Positions 7,890 to 15,865 of a stretch of 64,000 bases of DNA are shown here, one piece after another. Numbering within the stretch: position 1 is the stretch's first letter; every line of letters starts with the position of its first letter. A program made the translations under genes and the position numbers. The stretch comes from Pseudomonadota bacterium (GTDB lineage Bacteria; Pseudomonadota; Gammaproteobacteria; Burkholderiales; Sulfuriferulaceae), in NCBI GenBank assembly GCA_021845925.1, contig JAJZUW010000009.1, positions 34,178-98,177 on the forward strand, read 5' to 3'. The notes below the pieces were generated by a model. It ran no database searches. It saw only the letters and a list, made by a program, of their open reading frames with translations, and had not been told where the DNA came from.

Positions 7890-10052
7890 TCATGCCAGGG
7901 CTTCCAGTCTGGCATAAGCCATTGCCAGCCATTTGGTGCCGTGTTCGCCGGCAAAGCGGACCTGCACGCGCAGATCGTTGCCCATGCCGGCCACGTCGAG
8001 TATAACACCAGTGCCAAATTTGGCATGTTTCACGTTCATGCCGGATCGCCATGGCGCGGCTGGCGTGGGTGCTGCCCGGAGCGCTGTGACGGGCGTCGTT
8101 GCCGGAGTAGCGCGGGGCATGCTCCGCTGTGTCGCAGGACGGATCTCGCTGCGGAGTTCTTCGGGAATTTCGGTCAGAAAGCGGGATGCAATGCCCCAGC
8201 GTTCCCGCCCGTGCAGCATGCGTTTGCCGGCCCAGCTCAGATACAGGCGTTTGCGTGCGCGGGTGATGGCGACATACATCAGGCGCCGTTCTTCCTCGAT
8301 GCCGCGTTCTTCGCTCAGTGCGTGTTCGCTGGGAAACAGACCTTCTTCCAGCCCGGTGAGGAACACGGTTTCGAATTCAAGTCCCTTGGCTGCGTGAATG
8401 GTCATCAGTTGCAGAGCATCTTCGCCGGCATTGGCCTGGTGATGTCCGGCTTCCAGGCTGGCCAGGGCGAGAAATTCGGCCAGCTGCTGATCGGAAGTGG
8501 CGTTCATGCCGGTTTCCTGGTAAAACAGCCGGCCTGCGTTGACCAGTTCATCCAGGTTGTCGAGGCGGTCCTGTCCATCGGTTTCGTTGCGATAAAACTG
8601 GTTGAGGCCGCTGTGTTCCAGAATGTGTGCGATGCATTCCGGCAGGTTCAGCGGTAACGCTTCTTCACGCAGGCGAGAGATCAGATTGACGAAGGCTGCT
8701 ACGCCGCGTTCGGCCGATTTGCCGGCCGGCTGCTGCCGGCAGACCTGCCAGAGGCTGACTTGTCCGGCAAGTGCAGTTTCGGTGAGCTGCTCCAGCGTGC
8801 GGGCGCCAATACCACGGGCTGGAAAATTAATCACCCGAATCAAGGAATTGTCATCATCCGGGTTCACCAGCAGGCGCAGATAGGCGAGGGCGTGCTTGAT
8901 TTCCTGGCGTTCGAAAAAGCGTAGTCCACCGTAAACCCTGTAGGGAATTCCGGCAGCAAACAGGCTGTGTTCCAGTTCGCGAGACTGTGCGTTGGCGCGA
9001 TACAAAACCGCGATGTCGGACAGGCGATGGTTGTCGTCCTGCAGGCGGCGCACCTGCTGGCAAAGCCAGCTGGCTTCGGCGCGGTCGTCTTCGGCACGAA
9101 ACACCATGACAGGCTCGCCATGTCCTGCATCGGTCCACAATTCTTTTCCCAGTCGTTCTGGATTCCGGCTGATCAGGGCATTGGCTGCATCCAGGATATT
9201 GCCCTGGCTGCGGTAGTTCTGCTCCAGCCGGATCAGGTGGTTGCCGGAAAAATCGCGCTGGAATTCCTGCATGTTGCCGGTATGCGCACCCCGGAACGCA
9301 TAGATCGACTGGTCATCGTCACCCACGGCCATCAGCGTGGTATCTGGTCCGGCAAACAGCTTGAGCCAGCGGTACTGCAGACGGTTGGTGTCCTGGAATT
9401 CATCGATCAGGACGTAGCGGAAGCGCTCCTGATAGTGTTGCCGGAGACTGTCATTCCGGCTGAGCAGTTCATGGCTGCGCAACAGCAGTTCGGCAAAGTC
9501 AACCACACCTTCCCGCTGGCATTGTTCGTCGTACGCCGCATAAATTTCAGTTAATTTTCGCTGGTAGGGGTCCCAGGCTTCGGTCTGGCTCGCGCGCAGT
9601 CCGTTTTCCTTGCTCTGGTTGATGAATGCCTGCACTTTACGCGGATCAAAGCGTTCGGTATCGACGTTGAGGGCTTTCATGGTTCGCTTGATGGCGGAAA
9701 GCTGGTCGGAGCTGTCCAGGATCTGGAACAACCCTGGCAGTCCGGCGGCGGCATGGTGGGTGCGCAGCAGACGGTTTGCAAGCCCGTGAAACGTACCAAT
9801 CCACATGTCGCGTGGCATGGCGGGCAACATGCCTGTCAGGCGGGCCAGCATTTCCTTTGCCGCCTTGTTGGTGAACGTGACAGCGAAGATCCCGCTGGGT
9901 GAAACGTGGCCATTGGCAATCAGCCAGGCGATCCGTGTGGTGAGGACGCGCGTCTTGCCACTGCCGGCACCGGCCAGAATCAGCGCAGACTGAGCAGGCA
10001 AGGTTACGGCGGCGAGTTGTTGCGGGTTGAGTCCTTCGAGCAGGGTGGGCAT
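7890..10052 (-). CDS. uvrD: UvrD/PcrA-type DNA helicase II
   Basis: A 720-aa superfamily 1A helicase, typical for UvrD. It has the Q motif (LNPQQLAAV), Walker A AGAGSGKT at about residues 27-34, FTNKAAKEM (motif Ia), IDEFQDTN (motif II), VGDDDQSIYAFRGA (motif III) and LMTIHAAKGLEFETVFL (motif V). Near the end it keeps the Tudor-like tail HAKFGTGVILDV...VRFAGEHGTKWL that UvrD/PcrA uses for RNA polymerase contact. It acts in nucleotide excision repair, mismatch repair and transcription-coupled repair. It is divergent from the rhodanese gene, with 90 bases between them. Confidence 0.95.
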   Translation of the reverse strand: MPTLLEGLNPQQLAAVTLPAQSALILAGAGSGKTRVLTTRIAWLIANGHVSPSGIFAVTFTNKAAKEMLARLTGMLPAMPRDMWIGTFHGLANRLLRTHHAAAGLPGLFQILDSSDQLSAIKRTMKALNVDTERFDPRKVQAFINQSKENGLRASQTEAWDPYQRKLTEIYAAYDEQCQREGVVDFAELLLRSHELLSRNDSLRQHYQERFRYVLIDEFQDTNRLQYRWLKLFAGPDTTLMAVGDDDQSIYAFRGAHTGNMQEFQRDFSGNHLIRLEQNYRSQGNILDAANALISRNPERLGKELWTDAGHGEPVMVFRAEDDRAEASWLCQQVRRLQDDNHRLSDIAVLYRANAQSRELEHSLFAAGIPYRVYGGLRFFERQEIKHALAYLRLLVNPDDDNSLIRVINFPARGIGARTLEQLTETALAGQVSLWQVCRQQPAGKSAERGVAAFVNLISRLREEALPLNLPECIAHILEHSGLNQFYRNETDGQDRLDNLDELVNAGRLFYQETGMNATSDQQLAEFLALASLEAGHHQANAGEDALQLMTIHAAKGLEFETVFLTGLEEGLFPSEHALSEERGIEEERRLMYVAITRARKRLYLSWAGKRMLHGRERWGIASRFLTEIPEELRSEIRPATQRSMPRATPATTPVTALRAAPTPAAPWRSGMNVKHAKFGTGVILDVAGMGNDLRVQVRFAGEHGTKWLAMAYARLEALA

Positions 10053-10142
10053 GTTACACTTTCAGTCAACCGTAATGGGACAGGCAAAAGCGGGTTGTTC
10101 AGGTTTTGTCGTGAACGGCCTGTTGAACAAGAGGACATTATA

Positions 10143-10532
10143 ATGGCTAAACAAATGGGATGCTTCATCAAGGAAGCGCGCAGTCATATCGACGAATGGG
10201 ATGCGGAAACTGCATTTGAACGGCTTGCAGCGGGAGACGTTCTGGTGGTGGATGTGCGCGAGGCGGACGAATTTGCATCCGGGCACATCCCGGGTTCCAT
10301 GCACATTCCACGCGGGCTGATTGAAGCGGCAGTAGATGTGGCGCCCAACCATTTCCGCAATCCACGACTGGCTGATTCGCGCCAGGCACCAGTATTGCTG
10401 GTCTGTCAGAGCGGGGGGCGCTCGGCAATGGCCGCCTGGGTGTTGCAACAGATGGGATTCGAAAATGTGCATTCATTGGCCGGCGGACTGGAATGCTGGA
10501 CCGCCGAGGGGTATGACCTGAATCAGGAATGA
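10143..10532 (+). CDS. Rhodanese-like domain protein
   Basis: A 129-aa single-domain rhodanese. The CDC25/rhodanese motif VVDVREADEFASGHIPGSMHIPRG is at about residues 36-59. The active-site loop LVCQSGGRSAMAAW carries the persulfide Cys at about 89. The loop CQSGGRS fits a six-residue sulfurtransferase loop. Cytosolic location is likely because no signal peptide is seen. Start ATG 10143 has AGAGGAC upstream. It is followed by a hairpin, so it is probably a single-gene unit. The physiological sulfur donor cannot be told from sequence. Confidence 0.92.
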   Translation: MAKQMGCFIKEARSHIDEWDAETAFERLAAGDVLVVDVREADEFASGHIPGSMHIPRGLIEAAVDVAPNHFRNPRLADSRQAPVLLVCQSGGRSAMAAWVLQQMGFENVHSLAGGLECWTAEGYDLNQE

Positions 10533-10541
10533 CATCACTTC

Positions 10542-10565
10542 TGCTGCCGTCAACAGGCGGCAGCA
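10542..10565 (+). terminator. Hairpin after the rhodanese gene
   Basis: A perfect 8-bp stem TGCTGCCG / CGGCAGCA with an 8-base loop lies ten bases after the rhodanese stop codon. There is no clear T-run after it, so it may be a weak or factor-assisted terminator. Confidence 0.5.
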
Positions 10566-10673
10566 ACGCGCTATTAGCGTGACATCAGTGCAGCCAGGCT
10601 GCAATTCCGAATTATTTTTTTCTTGTTTTTCAAGTAACTGGCCTCGTCCGCAAAAAAATTTTCAATTTCACCC

Positions 10674-10700
10674 TAAAGTTTTCTGCTGCAACGACGATAA
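10674..10700 (+). promoter_or_regulatory. Sigma-28 (FliA)-type promoter, distal copy before flhDC
   Basis: TAAAGTTT-N11-GACGATAA differs at one position from the bacterial flagellar sigma-28 consensus TAAAGTTT-N11-GCCGATAA and is preceded by CC, as is common in this group. It reads toward flhD, 490 bases upstream of its start codon. A class I operon is not normally expected to carry sigma-28 promoters. Confidence 0.72.
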
Positions 10701-10765
10701 CGGGTTTGTTAACCGTAGATGTGATGTGGTTGCGGAAATTTCGGGGTGCATTCTGGTCTCGCTCA

Positions 10766-10791
10766 TTTTTTTGAAAAATTTTTCAAAAAAA
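10766..10791. promoter_or_regulatory. Perfect 26-bp A/T palindrome
   Basis: Seven T, one G and five A are followed by the exact reverse complement (five T, one C, seven A). It ends four bases before the second sigma-28-like promoter. Such a site could bind a dimeric regulator, bend DNA like phased A-tracts, or form a hairpin in RNA started at the distal promoter. Which of these applies cannot be told. Confidence 0.6.
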
Positions 10792-10794
10792 CCC

Positions 10795-10821
10795 TAAAGT
10801 TTTCGGAAAGCATGTCGTAAA
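10795..10821 (+). promoter_or_regulatory. Sigma-28 (FliA)-type promoter, proximal copy before flhDC
   Basis: TAAAGTTT-N11-GTCGTAAA: the -35 element is perfect, the spacer is exact, and the -10 differs from GCCGATAA at three positions. It shares the flanking CCCTAAAGTTTTC and a trailing ACGG with the distal copy 121 bases upstream. It lies about 370 bases before the flhD start codon. Confidence 0.6.
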
Positions 10822-11190
10822 CGGTTCGAGAGCTTGAAATATGCAAATTATTTTTGCTCTTGAGCCTGACTCGGCAGTTGTCTTGTTGTCGTTGTTTGTC
10901 TGACACAGGGCTGCTGGGTCGGCAATCTGGTTTGTGGTGCAATGCCATGAATCAGAATATATTTTATGTTCTTCTTGATCGCCGTTCCATCAAAAAGATG
11001 GAGTGGCTATTCTCGTCTGTCAGAATTATTGCGTCAGGCACGTTCCCCACCATCGTACAAAAAATACGGCGGTCGTCTGCTTCCGTTCTTTTGGTTCTGG
11101 TTTCAATATCCGTTCCAAGCCATTGAATGTTTGTTTCCTGATCTGCGCAAATCCGCGTCAGAACCGAAAGCAGACCTGGAGGAAGCCAAA

Positions 11191-11508
11191 ATGAATACCA
11201 ATGATCTTCTGTCCGAAATTCGCGATGCCAACCTGAATTATCTGATGTTGGCTCAGCAGATGATTCGTGCTGACAAGGACACTGCCGTGTTTCGCCTGGG
11301 TATCGATTCCCAGATTGCCGAACTTCTGGAAAGCCTCAGCAACGCACAACTTCTCAAGCTGGCCAGCAGCCACATGATGCTGGCCCGCTTCCGTTTTGAG
11401 GACAGCGCCATCCTTGGCATGCTGACCAACTATCACAAAGATCGTTCTCTGGCGACAGCGCATTCCGCCATTCTGATGGCGGCGCAACCTGTTGAAGAAG
11501 TGCTTTGA
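11191..11508 (+). CDS. flhD: Flagellar transcriptional activator FlhD
   Basis: A 105-aa subunit of the FlhD4C2 master activator, which turns on class II flagellar promoters with sigma-70. The all-helical sequence (IRDANLNYLMLAQQMIRADK, ...AELLESLSNAQLLKLASS) matches the family over its full length. Start ATG 11191 is preceded by GGAGG. A longer frame begins upstream but has no ribosome site. It is followed by flhC after 17 bases, as expected for an operon whose products form one complex. Confidence 0.96.
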   Translation: MNTNDLLSEIRDANLNYLMLAQQMIRADKDTAVFRLGIDSQIAELLESLSNAQLLKLASSHMMLARFRFEDSAILGMLTNYHKDRSLATAHSAILMAAQPVEEVL

Positions 11509-11525
11509 GGGATAAGGAGAAAATC

Positions 11526-12086
11526 ATGGCCAAAACCAGTGTCGTTACCGAAGCTCAGGACATTCAGCTGGCGATTGAACTGATCAATCTGGGGGCGCGT
11601 CTGCAATTGCTTGAATCGGAGACTTCGCTGTCGCGCGAGCGTCTTCTGAAACTGTACAAGGAACTCAAGGGCGTTTCTCCACCCAAGGGCATGCTGCCAT
11701 TTTCGTCAGACTGGTTCCTGACCTGGCAACCCAACATTCATTCTTCGATTTTCATCAATATTTACAAATACCTGATCCGGTATGCCGATATTTCGGGTAT
11801 CCGCGCCATCATCAAGGCATACAAGCTCTACCTGGAACAGGTTGATCCGGCGCCTCAAGGCGAAGAGCCGGTACTTTCGCTGACCAGGGCATGGACGCTG
11901 GTTCGTTTTATCGAAGGCGGCATGCTGAGCACGGCACGCTGCAGCCATTGTGGCGGACATTTTGTGATTGACCGCTACGATCTGAACAAGCATTATGTCT
12001 GCGGTCTTTGTCATATGCCCTCCAGGGCCGGCAAAACCCGCAAGGCCAAAGAGGCCCGCGAAACTGCTGTCGCACAGGTGGCGTGA
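11526..12086 (+). CDS. flhC: Flagellar transcriptional activator FlhC
   Basis: A 186-aa DNA-binding partner of FlhD. An N-terminal helical half (AIELINLGARLQLLESETSLSRERLLKLYKEL) precedes the zinc site, made by four Cys in CSHCGGHFV and YVCGLCHMP near the C-terminus. The zinc cluster is characteristic of FlhC. Start ATG 11526 follows AAGGAG. The tail is rich in Lys and Arg. It is followed by a hairpin and then a methyltransferase gene. Confidence 0.96.
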   Translation: MAKTSVVTEAQDIQLAIELINLGARLQLLESETSLSRERLLKLYKELKGVSPPKGMLPFSSDWFLTWQPNIHSSIFINIYKYLIRYADISGIRAIIKAYKLYLEQVDPAPQGEEPVLSLTRAWTLVRFIEGGMLSTARCSHCGGHFVIDRYDLNKHYVCGLCHMPSRAGKTRKAKEARETAVAQVA

Positions 12087-12091
12087 AATCT

Positions 12092-12110
12092 GACCCGGTC
12101 ATGCCGGGTT
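12092..12110 (+). terminator. Short hairpin between flhC and the methyltransferase gene
   Basis: ACCCGG-TCATG-CCGGGT begins seven bases after the flhC stop, with a G-T pair extending the stem. No T-run follows, so it could be an attenuator or simply an RNA-processing or stability element within the operon. Confidence 0.4.
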
Positions 12111-13008
12111 GACTGATCCGGACCTGGCGGTTTGTATAACCAACACGGTCAGGCTGACCTTGGGTTCTTCCTTGCATCAACACACAGCGCCGGAAACAGA
12201 ATCCGGTGACGACGGGGCGGTTGTCGGGCAGCAAACCGGCAACCGGCGATTCCACCCTGCCGGGCATCCCTTTCTGGTGGCGTTTGTCGTTCAACTGCTC
12301 GTTCTTGCCGGGCAGTTCCTTGCCAGCCTGTTGCTGGTACATGCAGGTCATCATCTGGTCTGGCAACCCTTGCGCTTTGCCCTGATTCAGGGCGCTGCCT
12401 CTGCCACACTGTCCTTCCTGTTGCGTCAGCCCATCTGGTGGTGGTGGATACATGCCGGTTTTCCGCTGGCAATCTGGCTGGCCATGCGAACCACGTTGCC
12501 GGCCTGGAGCTATCTGCTTGCCTTGCTGCTGCTGTTGCCCTGGTACTGGCATACCTTTATCACACGCGTGCCGTATTATCCTTCCAGTCTGCCGGTCTGG
12601 CAGGCGGTTGACCGCCTATTGCCGTCAGGGCCCTGCCGTGTCCTCGAACTGGGCAGCGGGCTGGGCGGTTTCTCGCTGTGGCTGACCGAGGCGCATTCCG
12701 GATGCGAGGCCACCGGCGTGGAATGGTCTCCCATGCCATGGCTGATCAGTCGTGTCCGCTCCTGGCGAAAAGGAACCGCTGCCTGTTTTTTGCGGCAGGA
12801 TTACCGGCAAATGGACTGGCAGCCATATGATCTGGTGTTTGCCTACCTGTCGCCGGCTGCCATGCCGGAGATGTGGCAGCTCGCCAGGCAACGGATGCGT
12901 CACGGAACCGTGCTGGTCAGTTACGAATTCGGCATTCCCGGCGTGCCGGCTGACAGGACGATTCGCATCGCGGGCATGCGCGAAGAACTGTATGCGTGGT
13001 ATATTTAG
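12109..13008 (+). CDS. Membrane-linked SAM-dependent methyltransferase, unknown target
   Basis: A frame of up to 299 aa. Residues about 53-140 hold several hydrophobic segments (FLVAFVVQLLVLAGQFLASLLL; WWWWIHAGFPLAIWLA; SYLLALLLLLPWYW). A class I methyltransferase domain follows, with motif I VLELGSGLGGFSLWL at about 181 and an acidic post-I residue in GVEWSPMPW. The pattern suggests a cytosolic catalytic domain tethered to the inner membrane. No ATG is available early. TTG 12109 lies in the hairpin arm, and TTG 12160 or GTG 12277 are alternatives, so the first 50 residues are uncertain. It lies between flhC and motA on the same strand, implying co-expression with motility genes. The substrate is unknown. 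Confidence 0.75.
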   Translation: MTDPDLAVCITNTVRLTLGSSLHQHTAPETESGDDGAVVGQQTGNRRFHPAGHPFLVAFVVQLLVLAGQFLASLLLVHAGHHLVWQPLRFALIQGAASATLSFLLRQPIWWWWIHAGFPLAIWLAMRTTLPAWSYLLALLLLLPWYWHTFITRVPYYPSSLPVWQAVDRLLPSGPCRVLELGSGLGGFSLWLTEAHSGCEATGVEWSPMPWLISRVRSWRKGTAACFLRQDYRQMDWQPYDLVFAYLSPAAMPEMWQLARQRMRHGTVLVSYEFGIPGVPADRTIRIAGMREELYAWYI

Positions 13009-13147
13009 CGGCACAGACTCCAGCGCGTCCATCCAGACAAGATCCGTGGAGCAGGGATGATGCCGGAGCAGATGCTGGTTGCATGCCGAACCGGGCAGTG
13101 CGCCGGCCGGGCAAAAAACCAGTCGTGAGTTACAGGGGAGAGGTTCA

Positions 13148-13999
13148 GTGTTTGTCATCGTCGGATATGTTGTCGTGCTGGCTGCCATTTTCGGTGGTTT
13201 TGCCATGGCAGGTGGTCATCTGGCGGCATTGTTCCAGCCGCTTGAACTGCTGATGATTTTTGGCGGTGCGATCGGCGCTTTTCTGGTGGGCAATACCAAC
13301 AAGGCAGTCAAGGCCACTCTCAAGGCGCTGCCCGGTGTGTTCAAGGGTTCGGCCTATACCAAGGCGCTGTACATGGATCTGCTGGCCCTGATGTACGACA
13401 TTCTCACCAAAATCCGCAAGGAAGGATTGATGTCGGTTGAAAGTGACATCGAAAATCCCGAGTCCAGCGGCCTGTTCAGCAAATATCCGAATGTCCTGAA
13501 GGATCACCATGTGATCGAGTTCATGACCGATTACCTGCGCCTGATGGTGTCTGGCAACATGGATGCGATGCAGATCGAGAATCTGATGGACAACGAGCTC
13601 GAGACGCACCACCACGAAGGCCATGTGCCTGCACACAGCATCAACAAACTGGCTGACGGCATGCCGGCGTTCGGTATCGTGGCTGCAGTGATGGGGGTGG
13701 TTCATACCATGGAATCGGTGGGTGCTCCGCCAGCCGAACTGGGCCAGCTGATTGCCCATGCTCTGGTAGGTACTTTCCTTGGCATTTTGCTTGCGTATGG
13801 GTTTGTCGGCCCGCTTGGCGGCCTGCTGGAACAGAAACTCGATGAATCCGGCAAGATGCTGCAATGTGTCAGAACCACCCTGCTGGCGAGCCTGAACGGG
13901 TTTGCACCTGCACTGGCAGTTGAATTCGGCCGCAAGGTATTGTACTCGACAGAACGCCCGGGATTCACCGAACTGGAGGAACATGTCAAGCGCAAGTAA
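13148..13999 (+). CDS. motA: Flagellar motor stator protein MotA
   Basis: A 283-aa inner-membrane stator subunit that couples ion flow to rotation. The opening FVIVGYVVVLAAIFGGFAMAGGHLAAL, the cytoplasmic loop with RKEGLMSVESDIENP, and the C-terminal TM pair (MPAFGIVAAVMGVVHTME; ALVGTFLGILLAYGFVGPLGGLL) match proton-type MotA. The start is GTG 13148, which gives the family-standard N-terminus and has AGGGGAGAGG upstream. The frame is open 23 codons further back but without support. motB follows after 40 bases. Confidence 0.95.
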   Translation: MFVIVGYVVVLAAIFGGFAMAGGHLAALFQPLELLMIFGGAIGAFLVGNTNKAVKATLKALPGVFKGSAYTKALYMDLLALMYDILTKIRKEGLMSVESDIENPESSGLFSKYPNVLKDHHVIEFMTDYLRLMVSGNMDAMQIENLMDNELETHHHEGHVPAHSINKLADGMPAFGIVAAVMGVVHTMESVGAPPAELGQLIAHALVGTFLGILLAYGFVGPLGGLLEQKLDESGKMLQCVRTTLLASLNGFAPALAVEFGRKVLYSTERPGFTELEEHVKRK

Positions 14000-14039
14000 C
14001 GCTGCGCAGGCATGATTCGCATCCTTTCAGGACATCAAC

Positions 14040-15002
14040 ATGGCAGAAAATACACGGCCCATCGTTATCAAGCGCATCAAGAAGGTGGCTGGTGGACATC
14101 ACGGCGGCGCCTGGAAAATTGCGTATGCCGACTTTGTCACCGCCATGATGGCTTTTTTCCTGCTGATGTGGCTGCTGGGTTCGACAACCAAAGGTGATCT
14201 GAAAGGAATTTCCGAATACTTTGCGACCCCGCTCAAAGTCGCACTTGAAGGGGGCGAGGGGAGCGGTGATGCCACCAGTGTCATCAAGGGCGGCGGAACC
14301 GATCTGACCCGGCAGGCCGGCCAGGTGAAAAATGGCGCAACGGTTGTCAAAAAGAAAACCATCGATCTGAAAGCTTCCAGGGAACAGGCTGAGTTACAGG
14401 AGAAGCTGCGTCTCGAAGAGCTCAAAAAGCATATCGAACAGGCCATCGACGCCAATCCGAATCTGGCACAGTTCAAGAAACAGCTGCTGCTTGACATTAC
14501 CAGCGAAGGGTTGCGCATCCAGATCGTTGATGAAAAGAATCGGCCCATGTTCGCTTCTGCACGGGCGGAGCTGGAACCGTATACCAGGGACATCCTGCAT
14601 GCCATCGGCCAGACACTGAACAACGTGCCGAACCGGATCAGCCTGACGGGACATACAGATGCCACCCCGTATGCCAATGGTGGTACGGCATATAGCAACT
14701 GGGAATTGTCGGCTGACCGGGCGAATGCAGCCCGCCGTGAACTGATTGCCGGCGGAATGGCTGATGACAAGGTGTTGCGTGTGGTCGGAATGGCGTCGTC
14801 GATTCCGCTGGACAAGGCCAATCCGTTTGATCCGGTCAATCGCCGGATCAGTATCATTGTGCTGAACAAAAAGACCGAGGACGACATCCTGCGGGACGGA
14901 CAGGTGCTGAATACCCAGAACGGCACGGATGTCGGCAAAGGCTTGCAGGCCGATTCTGTCAAGGGTGTCGTGCAGGTGGCGCCAGCACAGGCGGCACGCT
15001 GA
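14040..15002 (+). CDS. motB: Flagellar motor stator protein MotB
   Basis: A 320-aa stator partner. The N-terminus MAENTRPIVIKRIKKVAGGHHGGAWKIAYADFVTAMMAFFLLMWLLG holds the single TM helix and the ion-binding Asp in YADFVTAMMAFF (residue 31). The C-terminal OmpA-like peptidoglycan-binding domain includes RISLTGHTDATPY and NWELSADRANAARREL, and ends with NPFDPVNRRISIIVL. The protein anchors MotA to the cell wall. Start ATG 14040 has AGGAC upstream. It ends 20 bases before the convergent panC stop, with a small CGCTGA/TCAGCG inverted repeat across the gap. Confidence 0.96.
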   Translation: MAENTRPIVIKRIKKVAGGHHGGAWKIAYADFVTAMMAFFLLMWLLGSTTKGDLKGISEYFATPLKVALEGGEGSGDATSVIKGGGTDLTRQAGQVKNGATVVKKKTIDLKASREQAELQEKLRLEELKKHIEQAIDANPNLAQFKKQLLLDITSEGLRIQIVDEKNRPMFASARAELEPYTRDILHAIGQTLNNVPNRISLTGHTDATPYANGGTAYSNWELSADRANAARRELIAGGMADDKVLRVVGMASSIPLDKANPFDPVNRRISIIVLNKKTEDDILRDGQVLNTQNGTDVGKGLQADSVKGVVQVAPAQAAR

Positions 15003-15022
15003 ACGCTCGTCCTGTCAGCGCA

Positions 15023-15865
15023 TCATGCCTGCGATGGACGTGGGCGAACGAATTCCAGGTTGTCGATCAGTCGGGTGTTGCCCAGACGGGCTGCGCCCAG
15101 CACCACGAGACTGGTGTCCTGGCTGGCGGGGGTGCCGAGTTGCCGGTTGCGGATGCTGATGTAATCGGTTTGCCATCCCTGACTGTCCAGCGTTTGCATT
15201 GCCCGCTGTTCGAGCACCGTCAGGTCAGCATCGGCATGTGCTTCGGCAGCAATTCGCTGCAACTCGCCAAACAGCGCCGGTGCCTGACTGCGTTGTGATT
15301 CGGTCAGATACTGATTGCGGGATGATAGCGCCAGCCCATCCGGGGCGCGCACCGTTTCACCGGCGACAATCCTGACTGGCATGGCAAAATCTTCCACCAT
15401 CATCCGGATGATGGCCAGTTGCTGGTAATCTTTTTTGCCGAAACAGGCGACTTGCGGTCTGACCAGATTCAGCAGCTTCATCACCACAGTGGCGACCCCG
15501 CGAAAATGACCTGGTCTGCTGGCACCGCAAAGCTCGCTGGCAATGTCGGGCAGCTCGATATGGCAACGCTGTGGCTGTGGGTACAGTTCACTGGTGTCGG
15601 GGGCAAACAGCAGGTCGACGCCATGCTCGCGCAGCCTGGCAGCATCCTGTTCCAGCGTTCTGGGATAACGCAGAAAATCTTCTCCCGGGCCAAACTGCAA
15701 CGGATTGACAAAAATGCTGACCACCACGTGATTGGCCTGCTGCCGGGCCAGACTGACCAGTTTCAGATGGCCTTCGTGCAGATTGCCCATGGTGGGCACG
15801 AAGGCGACGGAATCGCAGCAATCGCGCCATTCGCGCAAATCATTGACTGTATGAAATGTTTTCAT
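15023..15865 (-). CDS. panC: Pantothenate synthetase
   Basis: A 280-aa enzyme that joins pantoate and beta-alanine with ATP to make pantothenate, the last step of vitamin B5 synthesis. It has the nucleotidyltransferase HxGH-type site in PTMGNLHEGHLKLV (about 24-37), FVNPLQFGPGEDFLRYPRT for pantoate binding, and the KDYQQL motif in CFGKKDYQQLAIIRMMVEDF. Its ATG overlaps the panB stop by four bases (ATGA), indicating translational coupling. It is the last gene of the bamD-to-panC run. Confidence 0.96.
   Translation of the reverse strand: MKTFHTVNDLREWRDCCDSVAFVPTMGNLHEGHLKLVSLARQQANHVVVSIFVNPLQFGPGEDFLRYPRTLEQDAARLREHGVDLLFAPDTSELYPQPQRCHIELPDIASELCGASRPGHFRGVATVVMKLLNLVRPQVACFGKKDYQQLAIIRMMVEDFAMPVRIVAGETVRAPDGLALSSRNQYLTESQRSQAPALFGELQRIAAEAHADADLTVLEQRAMQTLDSQGWQTDYISIRNRQLGTPASQDTSLVVLGAARLGNTRLIDNLEFVRPRPSQA

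Larger units (their letters stand above)
10533..11190 (+). other. Long AT-rich leader region upstream of flhD
   Basis: These 658 bases hold no convincing gene and are much richer in A/T than the surroundings. They contain the hairpin after the rhodanese, two sigma-28-like promoter matches, long A and T tracts, and a perfect 26-bp palindrome, each listed separately. A 59-codon frame at 10947-11126 has no ribosome site and is not supported. I could not pick out a convincing sigma-70 promoter for flhD by eye. The length fits a heavily regulated class I flagellar control region. Confidence 0.7.

Noticed and set aside
10947-11126. 59-codon frame in the flhD leader
   Set aside because: No ribosome site, no conserved feature, and it lies in a control region. 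It could be a leader peptide, but nothing supports it.
12092-12110. Strong intrinsic terminator after flhC
   Set aside because: The stem is only six pairs and no T-run follows, so I list it only as a weak hairpin.
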